Of a stretch of 64,000 nt of DNA, positions 26,301 to 40,900 are shown in pieces (the stretch's first letter is position 1; the number at the start of each line of letters is the position of its first letter). Under the pieces are notes generated by a model, which saw only the letters and a list, made by a program, of their open reading frames with translations, was not told the DNA's origin and ran no database searches. Both the position numbers and the translations under genes were made by a program. The DNA is from Eutreptiella sp. 'Long Island Sound 2002' (Eukaryota > Euglenozoa > Euglenophyceae > Eutreptiales > Eutreptiaceae), in contig OZ038381.1 of NCBI GenBank assembly GCA_964036045.1, positions 67,208,242 through 67,272,241 of the forward strand. The letters run 5' to 3'.

Positions 26301-29300
26301 TCATGTGGGACACAACATAAAAATTCCAATCCTATGGGTATAGGGTTAGGAATCGCCTATGTCACATGGTGGGAAATCCTAAAATGGATCCCCCCCACAT
26401 CAAAACTTCATGTGGGACACAAAATAAAAATTCCAATCCTATGGGTATAGGGTTAGGAATTGACTATGTCACATGGTGGGAAATCCTAAAATGGATCCCC
26501 CCCACATCAAAACTTCATGTGGGACACAAAATAGAAATTCCACTCCTATGGGTATAGGGTTAGGAATTGACTATGTCACATGGTGGGAAATCCTAAAATG
26601 GATCCCCCCCACATCAAAACTTCATGTGGGACACAAAAGAAATATTCCAATCCTATGGGTATAGGGTTAGGAATTCACTATGTCACTTGTTGGGAAATCC
26701 CAAAATGGATCCCCTTCACATCAAAACTTCATGTGGGACACAAAATAGAAATTCCAATCCTATGGGTATAGGGTTAGGAATTGACTATGTCACATGGTGG
26801 GAAATCCTAAAATGGATCCCCCCCACATCAAAACTTCATGTGGGACACAAAATAGAAATTCCATTCCTATGGGTATAGAGTTAGGAATTGACTATGTCAC
26901 ATGGTGGGAAATCCTAAAATGGAGCCCCCCCACATCAAAGCTTCATGTGGGACACAAAATAAAAATTCCAATCCTATGGGTATAGGGTTAGGAATCGACT
27001 ATGTCACATGGTGGGAAATCCTAAAATGGATCCCCCCCACATCAAAACTTCATGTGGGACACAAAATAAAAATTCCAATCCTATGGGTATAGGGTTAGGA
27101 ATTGACTATGTCACATGGTGGGAAATCCTAAAATGGATCCCCCCCGCATCAAAACTTCATGTGGGACACAAAACGAAAATTCCAATCCTATGGGCATAGG
27201 GTTAGGAATTGACTATGTCACATGGTGGGAAATCCTAAAATGGATCCCCCCCACATCAAAACTTCATGTGGGACATAAAATAAAAATTCCAATCCTATGG
27301 GTATAGGGTTTGGAATTGACTATGTTGCATGGTGGGAAATCCTAAAATGGATCCCCCCCACGTCAAAACCTCATGTGGGACACGAAATGAAAATTCCAAT
27401 CCTATGGGTATAGGGTTAGGAATTGTCTATGTCACATGGTAGGAAGTCCTAAAATGGATCCCCCCCCACATCAAAACTTCATGTGGGACACAAAATAAAA
27501 ATTCTAATCCTATGGGTATAGGGTTAGGAATTGACTATGTCACATGGTGGGAAATCCTAAAATGGATCCCCCCCACATCAAAACTTCATGTGGGACACAA
27601 AAAAAAATTCCAATCCTATGGGTATAGGGTTAGGAATTGACTATGTCACATGGTGGGAAATCCTAAAATGGATCCCCCCCACATCAACACTTCATGTGGG
27701 ACACAAAATAAAAATTCCAATCCTATGGGTATAGGGTTAGGAGTTGACTATTTCACTTGTTGGGAAATCCTAAAATGCATCCCCTTCACATCAAAACTTC
27801 ATGTGGGACACAACATAAAAATTCCAATCCTATGGGTATAGGGTTAGGAATCGCCTATGTCACATGGTGGGAAATCCTAAAATGGATCCCCCCCACATCA
27901 AAACTTCATGTGGGACACAAAATAGAAATTCCACTCCTATGGGTATAGGGTTAGGAATTGACTATGTCACATGGTGGGAAATCCTAAAATGGATCCCCCC
28001 CACATCAAAACTTCATGTGGGACACAAAAGAAATATTCCAATCCTATGGGTATAGGGTTAGGAATTGACTATGTCACTTGTTGGGAAATCCTAAAATGGA
28101 TCCCCCCCACATCAAAACTTCATGTGGGACACAAAATAGAAATTCCAATCCTATGGGTATAGGGTTAGGAATTGACTATGTCACATGGTGGGAAATCCTA
28201 AAATGGATCCCCCCCACATCAAAACTTCATGTGGGACACAAAATAAAACTTCCAATCCTATGGGTATAGGGTTAGGAATTGACTATGTCACATGGTGGGA
28301 AATCCTAAAATGGATCCCCCCCACATCAAAACTTCATGTGGGACACAAAATAAAAATTCCAATCCTATGGGTATAGAGTTAGGAATTGACTATGTCACAT
28401 GGTGGGAAATCCTAAAATGGAGCCCCCCCACATCAAAACTTCATGTGGGACACAAAATAGAAATTCCATTCCTATGGGTATAGAGTTAGGAATTGACTAT
28501 GTCACATGGTGGGAAATCCTAAAATGGAGCCCCCCCACATCAAAGCTTCATGTGGGACACACAATAAAAATTCCAATCCTATGGGTATAGGGTTAGGAAT
28601 CGACTATGTCACATGGTGGGAAATCCTAAAATGGATCCCCCCCACATCAAAACTTCATGTGGGACACAAAATAAAAATTCCAATCCTATGGGTATAGGGT
28701 TAGGAATTGACTATGTCACATGGTGGGAAATCCTAAAATGGATCCCCCCCACATCAAAACTTCATGTGGGACACAAAATAAAACTTCCAACTCTATGGGT
28801 ATAGGGTTTAGAATTGACTATGTCACATGGTGGGAAATCCTAAAATGGATCCCCCCCACATCAAAACTTCATGTGGGACACAAAATGGAAATTCCATTCC
28901 TATGGGTATAGAGTTAGGAATTGACTATGTCACATGGTGGGAAATCCTAAAATGGATCCCCCCCACATCAAAACTTCATGTGGGACACAAAATAAAAATT
29001 CCAACCCTATGGGTATAGGGTTAGGAATTGACTATGTCACATGGTGGGAAATCCTAAAATGGATCCCCCCCACATCAAAACTTCATGTGGGACACAAAAA
29101 AAAATTACAATCCTACGGGTATAGGGTTAGGAATTGACCATGTCACATGGTGGGAAATCCTAAAATGGATCCCCCCCACATCAAAACTTCATGTGGGACA
29201 CAAAATAAAACTTCCAATCCTATGGGTATAGGGTTAGGAATTGACTATGTCACATGGTGGGAAATCCTAAAATGGATCCCCCCCACATCAAAACTTCATG

Positions 29301-30294
29301 TGGGACACAAAATAAAAATTCCAATCCTACGGGTATAGAGTTAGGAATCGACTATGTCACATGGTGGGAAATCCTAAAATGGATCCCCCCCACATCAAAG
29401 CTTCATGTGGGACACAAAATAAAAATTCCAATCCTATGGGTATAGGGTTAGGAATCGACTATGTCACATGGTGGGAAATCCTAAAATGGATCCCCCCCAC
29501 ATCAAAACTTCATGTGGGACACAAAATAAAAATTCCAATCCTATGGGTATAGGGTTAGGAATTGACTATGTCACATGGTGGGAAATCCTAAAATGGATCC
29601 CCCCCACATCAAAACTTCATGTGGGACACAAAATAAAAATTCCAATCCTATGGGTATAGGGTTAGGAATTGACTATGTCACATGGTGGGAAATCCTAAAA
29701 TGGATCCCCCCCACATCCAAACTTCATGTGGGACACAAAATGGAAATTCCATTCCTATGGGTATAGAGTTAGGAATTGACTATGTCACATGGTGGGAAAT
29801 CCTAAAATGGATCCCCCCCACATCAAAACTTCATGTGGGACACAAAATAAAAATTCCAACCCTATGGGTATAGGGTTAGGAATCGACTATGTCACATGGT
29901 GGGAAATCCTAAAATGGATCCCCCCCACATCAAAACTCCATGTTGGACACAAAATAAAAATTCCAATCCTACGGGTATAGGGTTAGGAATTGACTATGTC
30001 ACATGGTGGGAAATCCTAAAATGGATCCCCCCCACATCAAAACTTCATGTGGGACACAAAATAAAAATTCCAATCCTATGGGTATAGGGTTAGGAATTGA
30101 GTATGTCACACGGTGGGAAATCCTAAAATGGATCCCCCCCACATCAAAACTTCACGTGGGACACAAAATAAGAATTCCAATCCTATGGGTATAGGGTTAG
30201 CAATTGAGTATGTCACATGGTGGGAAATCCTAAAATGGATCCCCCCCACATCAAAACTTCATATGGGACACAAAATAAAAATTACAATCCTATG
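17377..30294 (+). repeat. 107-bp satellite array, segment C
   Basis: Monomers here carry a distinct variant set: GGTATAGAGTTAGG (which breaks the telomere-like motif), ATGGAGCCCCCCC (which destroys the BamHI site), TAGAAATTCCATTCC, AAGCTTC (which creates a HindIII site) and AAAGAAATATTCC. A rare marker, GGAGTTGACTATTTCAC, occurs at 17575, 20892, 26242 and 27740. The spacings are 3317, 5350 and 1498 bp, exactly 31, 50 and 14 monomers. The neighbouring GGGCATAGGG, GGAGATGAC and GTAGGAAGTCC variants recur with it. This is nested duplication of blocks. No gene is seen. Confidence 0.97.
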
Positions 30295-30405
30295 GGTATA
30301 GGGTTAGGAATTGACTATGTCACATGGTGGGAAATCCTAAAATGGATCCCCCCCACATCAAAACTTCATGTGGGACACAAAATAAAAATTCCAATCCTAT
30401 GGGTA

Positions 30406-30415
30406 TAGGGTTAGG
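30406..30415 (+). other. Telomere-like motif of the monomer (representative)
   Basis: TAGGGTTAGG is a 10-base exact match to a (TTAGGG)n array. Its first nine bases equal the published minimal single-strand site of human POT1. It is present in most monomers. Recurrent variants that destroy it are GAGTTAGG (segment C), GGGTTGGG and GGGTTTGG; GGGTTAGC in segment E keeps the nine-base core. Binding by any telomere protein is inference. Confidence 0.7.
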
Positions 30416-30458
30416 AATTGACTATGTCACATGGTGGGAAATCCTAAAATGGATCCCC

Positions 30459-30481
30459 CCCACATCAAAACTTCATGTGGG
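30459..30481. other. Inverted repeat of the monomer (representative)
   Basis: CCCACAT at 30459-30465 pairs with ATGTGGG at 30475-30481 around a 9-base loop. It occurs in most monomers. The variants CATGTCGG, CATATGGG and CATGTGAG break it, and I saw no matching change in the other arm, so there is no sign of selection on the stem. Confidence 0.6.
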
Positions 30482-30487
30482 ACACAA

Positions 30488-30493
30488 AATAAA
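30488..30493 (+). other. AATAAA hexamer of the monomer (representative)
   Basis: The A-rich part of the monomer (ACAAAATAAAAATT) contains the canonical polyadenylation hexamer on the plus strand in most copies. If the array were transcribed in this direction, frequent premature polyadenylation would be possible. An AT-rich stretch can contain it by chance. Confidence 0.35.
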
Positions 30494-33400
30494 AATTCCA
30501 ATCCTATGGGTATAGGGTTAGGAATTGACTATGTCACATGGTGGGAAATCCTAAAATGGATCCCCCCCACATCAAAACTTCATGTGGGACACAAAATAAA
30601 AATTCCAATCCTATGGGTATAGGGTTAGGAATTGACTATGTCACATGGTGGGAAATCCTAAAATGGATCCCCCCCACATCAAAACTTCATGTGGGACACA
30701 AAATAAAAATTCCAATCCTATGGGTATAGGGTTAGGAATTGACTATGTCACATGGTGGGAAATCCTAAAATGGATCCCCCCCACATCAAAACTTCATGTC
30801 GGACACAAAAAAAAATTCCAATCCTATGGGTATAGGGTTAGGAACTGACTATGTCATATGGTGGGAAATCCTAAAATGGATCCCCCCCACATCAAAACTT
30901 CATGTGGGACACAAAGTAAAAATTCCAATCCTATGGGTATAGGGTTAGGAATTGTCTATGTCACATGGTGGGAAATCCTAAAATGGATCCCCCCCCACAT
31001 CAAAACTTCATGTGGGACACAAAATAAAAATTCCAATCCTATGGGTATAGGGTTAGGAGTTGACTATGTCACATGGTGGGAAATCCTAAAATGGATCCCC
31101 CCCACATCAAAACTTCATGTGGGACACAAAATAAAAATTCCAATCCTATGGGTATAGGGTTAGGAATTGACTATGTCACATGGTGGGAAATCCTAAAATG
31201 GATCCCCCCCACATCAAAACTTCATGTGGGACACAAAATAAAAATTCCAATCCTATGGGTATAGGGTTAGGAATTGACTATGTCACATGGTGGGAAATCC
31301 TCAAATGGATCCCCCCCACATCAAAACTTCATGTGGGACACAAAATAAAATTCCAATCCTATGGGTATAGGGTTAGGAATTGACTATGTCACATGGTGGG
31401 AAATCCTAAAATCGATTCCCCCCACATCAAAGCTTCATGTGGGACACAAAAAGAAAATTCCAATCCTATGGGTATAGGGTTAGGAATTGACTATGTCACA
31501 TGGTGGGAAATCCTAAAATGGACCCCCTTCACATCAAAACTTCATGTCGGACACAAAATAAAGGTTCCAATCCTATGGGTATAGGGTTAGGAATTGACTG
31601 TGTCACATGGTGGGAAATCCTAAAATGGATCCCCCCCACATCAAAACTTCGTGTGGGACACAAAATAAAAATTCCCATCCTATGGGTATAGGGTTAGGAA
31701 TTGTCTATGTCACATGGTGGGAAATCCTAAAATGGATCCCCCCCCACATCAAAACTTCATGTCGGAAACAAAATAAAGGTTCCAATCCTATGGGTATAGG
31801 GTTAGGAATTGACTATGTCACATGGTGGGAAATCCTAAAATGGATCCCCCCCACATCAAAACTTCATGTGCGACAAAAAATAAAATTCCAGTCCTATGGG
31901 TATAGGGTTAGGAATTGTCTATGTCACATGGTGGGAAATCCTAAAATGGATCCCGCCCACATCAAAACTTCATGTGGGACACAAAATAAAAATTCCAATC
32001 CTATGGGTATAGGGTTAGGAATCGACTATGTCACATGGTGGGAAATCCTACAATGGATCCCGCCCACATCAAAACTTCATGTGGGACACAAAATGAAAAT
32101 TTCAATCCTATGGGTATAGGGTTAGGAATTGACTATGTCACATGGTGGGAAATCCTAAAATGGATCCCCCCAACATCAAATCTTCATGTGGGACACAAAA
32201 TAAAATTCCAATCCTATGGGTATAGGGTTAGGAATTGACTATGTCACATGGTGGGAAATCCTAAAATGGATCCCCCCCAAATCAACACTTCATGTGGGAC
32301 ACAAAATAAAAATTCCAATCCTATGGGTATAGGGTTAGGAGTTGACTATGTCACACGGTGGGAAATCCTAAAATGGATCCCTCCCACATCAAAACTTCAT
32401 GTGGGACACAAAATAAGAATTCCAATCCTATGGGTATAGGGTTAGCAATTGAGTATGTCACATGGTGGGAAAACCTAAAATGGATCCCCCCCCACATCAA
32501 AACTTCATGTTGGACACAAAATAAAAATTGCAATCCTATGGGTATAGGGTTAGGAATTGACTATGTCACATGGTGGGAAATCCCAAAATGGATCCCCCCC
32601 ACATCAAAACTTCATGTGGGACACAAAATAAAAATTCCTATCCTATGGGTATAGGGTTAGGAATTGACCATGTCACACGGTGGGAAATCCTAAAATGGAT
32701 CCCCCCCACATCAAAACTTCATGTGGGACACAAAATAAGAATTCCAATCCTATGGGTATAGGGTTAGCAATTGAGTATGTCACATGGTGGGAAATCCTAA
32801 AATGGATCCCCCCCACATCAAAACTTCATATGGGACACAAAATAAAAATTCCAATCCTATGGGTATAGGGTTAGGAATTGACTATGTCACATGGTGGGAA
32901 ATCCTAAAATGGATCCCCCCCACATCAAAACTTCATGTGGGACACAAAAAGAAAATTCCAATCCTATGGGTATAGGGTTAGGAATTGACTATGTCACATG
33001 GTGGGAAATCCTCAAATGGATCCCCCCCACATCAAAACTTCATGTGGGACACAAAATAAAATTCCAATCCTATGGGTATAGGGTTAGGAATTGACTATGT
33101 CACATGGTGGGAAATCCTAAAATGGATCCCCGCCACATCAAAACTTCATGTGGGACACAAAATAAAAATTCCAATCCTATGGGTATAGGGTTAGGAATTG
33201 ACTATGTCACATGGTGGGAAATCCTAAAATGGATTCCCCCCACATCAAAGCTTCATGTGGGACACAAAAGAAAAATTCCAATCCTATGGGTATAGGGTTA
33301 GGAATTGACTGTGTCACATGGTGGGAAATCCTAAAATGGACCCCCTTCACATCAGAACTTCATGTCGGACACAAAATAAAGGTTCCAATCCTATGGGTAT

Positions 33401-34921
33401 AGGGTTAGGAATTGACTGTGTCACATGGTGGGAAATCCTAAAATGGATCCCCCCCACATCAAAACTTCGTGTGGGACACAAAATAAAAATTGCAATCCTA
33501 TGGGTATAGGGTTAGGAATTGTCTATGTCACATGGTGGGAAATCCTAAAATGGATCCCCCCCCACATCAAAACTTCATGTCGGACACAAAATAAAGGTTC
33601 CAATCCTATGGGTATAGGGTTAGGAATCGACTATGTCACATGGTGGGAAATCCTAAAATGGATCCCCCCCACATCAAAACTTCATGTGCGACAAAAAATA
33701 AAATTCCAATCCTATGGGTATAGGGTTAGGAATTGTCTATGTCACATGGTGGGAAATCCTAAAATGGATCCCGCCCACATCAAAACTTCATGTGGGACAC
33801 AAAATAAAAATTCCAATCCTATGGGTATAGGGTTAGGAATCGACTATGTCACATGGTGGGAAATCCTACAATGGATCCCGCCCACATCAAAACTTCATGT
33901 GGGACACAAAATGAAAATTCCAATCCTATGGGTATAGGGTTGGGAATTGACTATGTCACATGGTGGGAAATCCTAAAATGGATCCCCCCAACATCAAACC
34001 TTCATGTGGGACACAAAATAAAATTCCAATCCTATGGGTATAGGGTTAGGAATTGACTATGTCACATGGTGGGAAATCCTAAAATGGATCCCCCCCAAAT
34101 CAACACTTCATGTGGGACACAAAATAAAAATTCCAATCCTATGGGTATAGGGTTGGGAATTGACTATGTCACACGGTGGGAAATCCTAAAATGGATCCCC
34201 CCCACATCAAAACTTCATGTGGGACACAAAATAAGAATTCCAATCCTATGGGTATAGGGTTAGCAATTGAGTATGTCACATGGTGGGAAAACCTAAAATG
34301 GATCCCCCCCCACATCAAAACTTCATGTTGGACACAAAATAAAAATTCCAATCCTATGGGTATAGGGTTAGGAATTGACTATGTCACATGGTGGGAAATC
34401 CCAAAATGGATCCCCCCCACATCAAAACTTCATGTGGGACACAAAATAAAAATTCCTATCCTATGGGTATAGGGTTAGGAATTGACCATGTCACACGGTG
34501 GGAAATCCTAAAATGGATCCCCCCCACATCAAAACTTCATGTGGGACACAAAATAAGAATTCCAATCCTATGGGTATAGGGTTAGCAATTGAGTATGTCA
34601 CATGGTGGGAAATCCTAAAATGGATCCCCCCCACATCAAAACTTCATATGGGACACAAAATAAAAATTCCAATCCTATGGGTATAGGGTTAGGAATTGAC
34701 TATGTCACATGGTGGGAAATCCTAAAATGGATCCCCCCCACATCAAAACTTCATGTGGGACACAAAAAGAAAATTCCAATCCTATGGGTATAGGGTTAGG
34801 AATTGACTATGTCACATGGTGGGAAATCCTCAAATGGATCCCCCCCACATCAAAACTTCATGTGGGACACAAAATAAAATTCCAATCCTATGGGTATAGG
34901 GTTAGGAATTGACTATGTCAC

Positions 34922-37900
34922 ATGGTGGGAAATCCTAAAATGGATCCCCGCCACATCAAAACTTCATGTGGGACACAAAAGAAAAATTCCAATCCTATGG
35001 GTATAGGGTTAGGAATTGACTATGTCACATGGTGGGAAATCCTAAAATGGACCCCCTTCACATCAGAACTTCATGTCGGACACAAAATAAAGGTTCCAAT
35101 CCTATGGGTATAGGGTTAGGAATTGACTGTGTCACATGGTGGGAAATCCTAAAATGGATCCCCCCCACATCAAAACTTCATGTGGGACACAAAATAAAAA
35201 TTCCAATCCTATGGGTATAGGGTTAGGAATTGTCTATGTCACATGGTGGGAAATCGTAAAATGGATCCCCCCCCCACATCAAAACTTCATGTCGGACACA
35301 AAATAAAGGTTCCAATCCTATGGGTATAGGGTTAGGAATCGACTATGTCACATGGTGGGAAATCCTAAAATGGATCCCCCCCACATCAAAACTTCATGTG
35401 CGACAAAAAATAAAATTCCAATCCTATGGGTATAGGGTTAGGAATTGTCTATGTCACATGGTGGGAAATCCTAAAATGGATCCCGCCCACATCAAAACTT
35501 CATGTGGGACACAAAATAAAAATTCCAATCCTATGGGTATAGGGTTAGGAATCGACTATGTCACATGGTGGGAAATCCTACAATGGATCCCGCCCACATC
35601 AAAACTTCATGTGGGACACAAAATGAAAATTCCAATCCTATGGGTATAGGGTTGGGAATTGACTATGTCACATGGTGGGAAATCCTAAAATGGATCCCCC
35701 CAACATCAAACCTTCATGTGGGACACAAAATAAAATTCCAATCCTATGGGTATAGGGTTAGGAATTGACTATGTCACATGGTGGGAAATCCTAAAATGGA
35801 TCCCCCCCAAATCAACACTTCATGTGGGACACAAAATAAAAATTCCAATCCTATGGGTATAGGGTTGGGAATTGACTATGTCACACGGTGGGAAATCCTA
35901 AAATGGATCCCCCCCACATCAAAACTTCATGTGGGACACAAAATAAGAGTTCCAATCCTATGGGTATAGGGTTAGCAATTGAGTATGTCACATGGTGGGA
36001 AAACCTAAAATGGATCCCCCCCCACATCAAAACTTCATGTTGGACACAAAATAAAAATTCCAATCCTATGGGTATAGGGTTAGGAATTGACTATGTCACA
36101 TGGTGGGAAATCCCAAAATGGATCCCCCCCACATCAAAACTTCATGTGGGACACAAAATAAAAATTCCAATCCTATGGGTATAGGGTTAGGAATTGACTA
36201 TCTCACACGGTGGGAAATCCTAAAATTGATCCCCCCCACATCAAAACTTCATGTGGGACACAAAATAAGAATTCCAATCCTATGGGTATAGGGTTAGCAA
36301 TTGAGTATGTCACATGGTGGGAAATCCTAAAATGGATCCCCCCCACATCAAAACTTCATATGGGACACAAAATAAAAATTCCAATCATATGGGTATAGGG
36401 TTAGGAATTGACTATGTCACATGGTGGGAAATCCTAAAATGGATCCCCCCCACATCAAAGCTTCATGTGAGACACAAAATAAAAATTCCAATCCTATGGG
36501 TATAGGGTTAGGAATTGACTATGTCACATGGTGGGAAATCCCAAAATGGATCCCCCCACATCAAAACTTCATGTGGGACACAAAATAAAAATTCCAATCC
36601 TATGGGTATAGGGTTAGGAATTGACTATGTCACACGGTGGGAAATCCTAAAATGGATCCCCCCCACATCAAAACTTCATGTGGGACACAAAATAAGAATT
36701 CCAATCCTATGGGTATAGGGTTAGCAATTGAGTATGTCACATGGTGGGAAATCCTAAAATGGATCCCCCCCACATCAAAACTTCATATGGGACACAAAAT
36801 AAAAATTCCAATCATATGGGTATAGGGTTAGGAATTGACTATGTCACATGGTGGGAAATCCTAAAATGGATCCCCCCCACATCAAAGCTTCATGTGAGAC
36901 ACAAAATAAAAATTCCAATCCTATGGGTATAGGGTTAGGAATTGACTATGTCACATGGTGGGAAATCCCAAAATGGATCCCCCCACATCAAAACTTCATG
37001 TGGGACACAAAATAAAAATTCCAATCCTATGGGTATAGGGTTAGGAATTGACTATGTCACACGGTGGGAAATCCTAAAATGGATCCCCCCCACATCAAAA
37101 CTTCATGTGGGACACAAAATAAGAATTCCAATCCTATGGGTATAGGGTTAGCAATTGAGTATGTCACATGGTGGGAAATCCTAAAATGGATCCCCCCCAC
37201 ATCAAACCTTCATGTGGGACACAAAATAAAATTCCAATCCTATGGGTATAGGGTTAGGAATTGACTATGTCACATGGTGGGAAATCCTAAAATGGATCCC
37301 CCCCAAATCAACACTTCATGTGGGACACAAAATAAAAATTCCAATCCTATGGGTATAGGGTTAGGAATTGACTATGTCACATGGTGGGAAATCCTAAAAT
37401 GGATCCCCCCCAAATCAACACTTCATGTGGGACACAAAATAAAAATTCCAATCCTATGGGTATAGGGTTGGGAATTGACTATGTCACACGGTGGGAAATC
37501 CTAAAATGGATCCCCCCCACATCAAAACTTCATGTGGGACACAAAATAAGAATTCCAATCCTATGGGTATAGGGTTAGCAATTGAGTATGTCACATGGTG
37601 GGAAAACCTAAAATGGATCCCCCCCCACATCAAAACTTCATGTTGGACACAAAATAAAAATTCCAATCCTATGGGTATAGGGTTAGGAATTGACTATGTC
37701 ACATGGTGGGAAATCCCAAAATGGATCCCCCCCACATCAAAACTTCATGTGGGACACAAAATAAAAATTCCAATCCTATGGGTATAGGGTTAGGAATTGA
37801 CTATGTCACACGGTGGGAAATCCTAAAATTGATCCCCCCCACATCAAAACTTCATGTGGGACACAAAATAAGAATTCCAATCCTATGGGTATAGGGTTAG

Positions 37901-40900
37901 CAATTGAGTATGTCACATGGTGGGAAATCCTAAAATGGATCCCCCCCACATCAAAACTTCATATGGGACACAAAATAAAAATTCCAATCATATGGGTATA
38001 GGGTTAGGAATTGACTATGTCACATGGTGGGAAATCCTAAAATGGATCCCCCCCACATCAAAGCTTCATGTGAGACACAAAATAAAAATTCCAATCCTAT
38101 GGGTATAGGGTTAGGAATTGAGTATGTCACATGGTGGGAAATCCCAAAATGGATCCCCCCACATCAAAACTTCATGTGGGACACAAAATAAAAATTCCAA
38201 TCCTATGGGTATAGGGTTAGGAATTGAGTATGTCACACGGTGGGAAATCCTAAAATGGATCCCCCCCACATCAAAACTTCATGTGGGACACAAAATAAGA
38301 ATTCCAATCCTATGGGTATAGGGTTAGCAATTGAGTATGTCACATGGTGGGAAATCCTAAAATGGATCCCCCCCACATCAAAACTTCATATGGGACACAA
38401 AATAAAAATTCCAATCCTATGGGTATAGGGTTAGGAATTGACTATGTCACATGGTGGGAAATCCTAAAATGGATCCCCCCCACATCAAAACTTCATGTGG
38501 GACACAAAAAGAAAATTCCAATCCTATGGGTATAGGGTTAGGAATTGACTATGTCACATGGTGGGAAATCCTCAAATGGATCCCCCCCACATCAAAACTT
38601 CATGTGGGACACAAGATAAAATACCAATCCTATGGGTATAGGGTTAGGAATTGACTATGTCACATGGTGGGAAATCCTAAAATGGATCCCCGCCACATCA
38701 AAACTTCATGTGGGACACAAAATAAAAATTCCAATCCTATGGGTATAGGGTTAGGAATTGACTATGTCACATGGTGGGAAATCCTAAAATGGATTCCCCC
38801 CACATCAAAGCTTCATGTGGGACACAAAAGAAAAATTCCAATCCTATGGGTATAGGGTTAGGAATTGACTATGTCACATGGTGGGAAATCCTAAAATGGA
38901 CCCCCTTCACATCAGAACTTCATGTCGGACACAAAATAAAGGTTCCAATCCTATGGGTATAGGGTTAGGAATTGACTGTGTCACATGGTGGGAAATCCTA
39001 AAATGGATCCCCCCCACATCCAAACTTCGTGTGGGACACAAAATAAAAATTGCAATCCTATGGGTATAGGGTTAGGAATTGTCTATGTCACATGGTGGGA
39101 AATCCTAAAATGGATCCCCCCCCACATCAAAACTTCATGTCGGACACAAAATAAAGGTTCCAATCCTATGGGTATAGGGTTAGGAATTGACTATGTCACA
39201 TGGTGGGAAATCCTAAAATGGATCCCCCCCACATCAAAACTTCATGTGCGACAAAAAATAAAATTCCAATCCTATGGGTATAGGGTTAGGAATTGTCTAT
39301 GTCACATGGTGGGAAATCCTAAAATGGATCCCGCCCACATCAAAACTTCATGTGGGACACAAAATAAAAATTCCAATCCTATGGGTATAGGGTTAGGAAT
39401 CGACTATGTCACATGGTGGGAAATCCTACAATGGATCCCGCCCACATCAAAACTTCATGTGGGACACAAAATGAAAATTCCAATCCTATGGGTATAGGGT
39501 TGGGAATTGACTATGTCACATGGTGGGAAATCCTAAAATGGATCCCCCCAACATCAAACCTTCATGTGGGACACAAAATAAAATTCCAATCCTATGGGTA
39601 TAGGGTTAGGAATTGACTATGTCACATGGTGGGAAATCCTAAAATGGATCCCCCCCAAATCAACACTTCATGTGGGACACAAAATAAAAATTCCAATCCT
39701 ATGGGTATAGGGTTGGGAATTGACTATGTCACACGGTGGGAAATCCTAAAATGGATCCCCCCCACATCAAAACTTCATGTGGGACACAAAATAAGAATTC
39801 CAATCCTATGGGTATAGGGTTAGCAATTGAGTATGTCACATGGTGGGAAAACCTAAAATGGATCCCCCCCCACATCAAAACTTCATGTTGGACACAAAAT
39901 AAAAATTCCAATCCTATGGGTATAGGGTTAGGAATTGACTATGTCACATGGTGGGAAATCCCAAAATGGATCCCCCCCACATCAAAACTTCATGTGGGAC
40001 ACAAAATAAAAATTCCAATCCTATGGGTATAGGGTTAGGAATTGACTATGTCACACGGTGGGAAATCCTAAAATTGATCCCCCCCACATCAAAACTTCAT
40101 GTGGGACACAAAATAAGAATTCCAATCCTATGGGTATAGGGTTAGCAATTGAGTATGTCACATGGTGGGAAATCCTAAAATGGATCCCCCCCACATCAAA
40201 ACTTCATATGGGACACAAAATAAAAATTCCAATCATATGGGTATAGGGTTAGGAATTGACTATGTCACATGGTGGGAAATCCTAAAATGGATCCCCCCCA
40301 CATCAAAGCTTCATGTGAGACACAAAATAAAAATTCCAATCCTATGGGTATAGGGTTAGGAATTGACTATGTCACATGGTGGGAAATCCCAAAATGGATC
40401 CCCCCACATCAAAACTTCATGTGGGACACAAAATAAAAATTCCAATCCTATGGGTATAGGGTTAGGAATTGACTATGTCACACGGTGGGAAATCCTAAAA
40501 TGGATCCCCCCCACATCAAAACTTCATGTGGGACACAAAATAAGAATTCCAATCCTATGGGTATAGGGTTAGCAATTGAGTATGTCACATGGTGGGAAAT
40601 CCTAAAATGGATCCCCCCCACATCAAAACTTCATATGGGACACAAAATAAAAATTCCAATCATATGGGTATAGGGTTAGGAATTGACTATGTCACATGGT
40701 GGGAAATCCTAAAATGGATCCCCCCCACATCAAAGCTTCATGTGGGACACAAAAGAAAAATTCCAATCCTATGGGTATAGGGTTAGGAATTGACTATGTC
40801 ACATGGTGGGAAATCCCAAAATGGATCCCCCCACATCAAAACTTCATGTGGGACACAAAATAAAAATTCCAATCCTATGGGTATAGGGTTAGGAATTGAC

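Larger units (their letters stand above)
30402..30508 (+). repeat. Representative consensus monomer, 107 bp
   Basis: Layout in monomer coordinates: GGTATAGGGTTAGG at 1-14; TGAC-TAT-GTCA dyad at 18-28; CACATGG around 28-34; GTGGGAAATCCTA at 33-45; BamHI GGATCC at 50-55; C7 tract at 54-60; inverted repeat arms at 58-64 and 74-80; AATAAA at 87-92; AATCCTATG at 99-107. The heptamer AATCCTA occurs twice, 60 bp apart. There is no CpG. The length is not divisible by three, so no frame can continue in register from monomer to monomer. Confidence 0.95.
30295..31390 (+). repeat. 107-bp satellite array, segment D: near-consensus monomers
   Basis: Four successive monomers starting at 30295, 30402, 30509 and 30616 are identical to each other and to the consensus. 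Those around 31073-31264 are again at or near consensus. A run without private variants suggests recent homogenisation or the source of amplification. It separates two segments with different variant sets. Confidence 0.9.

Noticed and set aside
31607-39497. Longer frames of 170 codons at 31607, 33425 and 38985
   Set aside because: They arise where extra C residues or a missing base in monomers offset the normal frame change. They recur only because the higher-order unit was duplicated.
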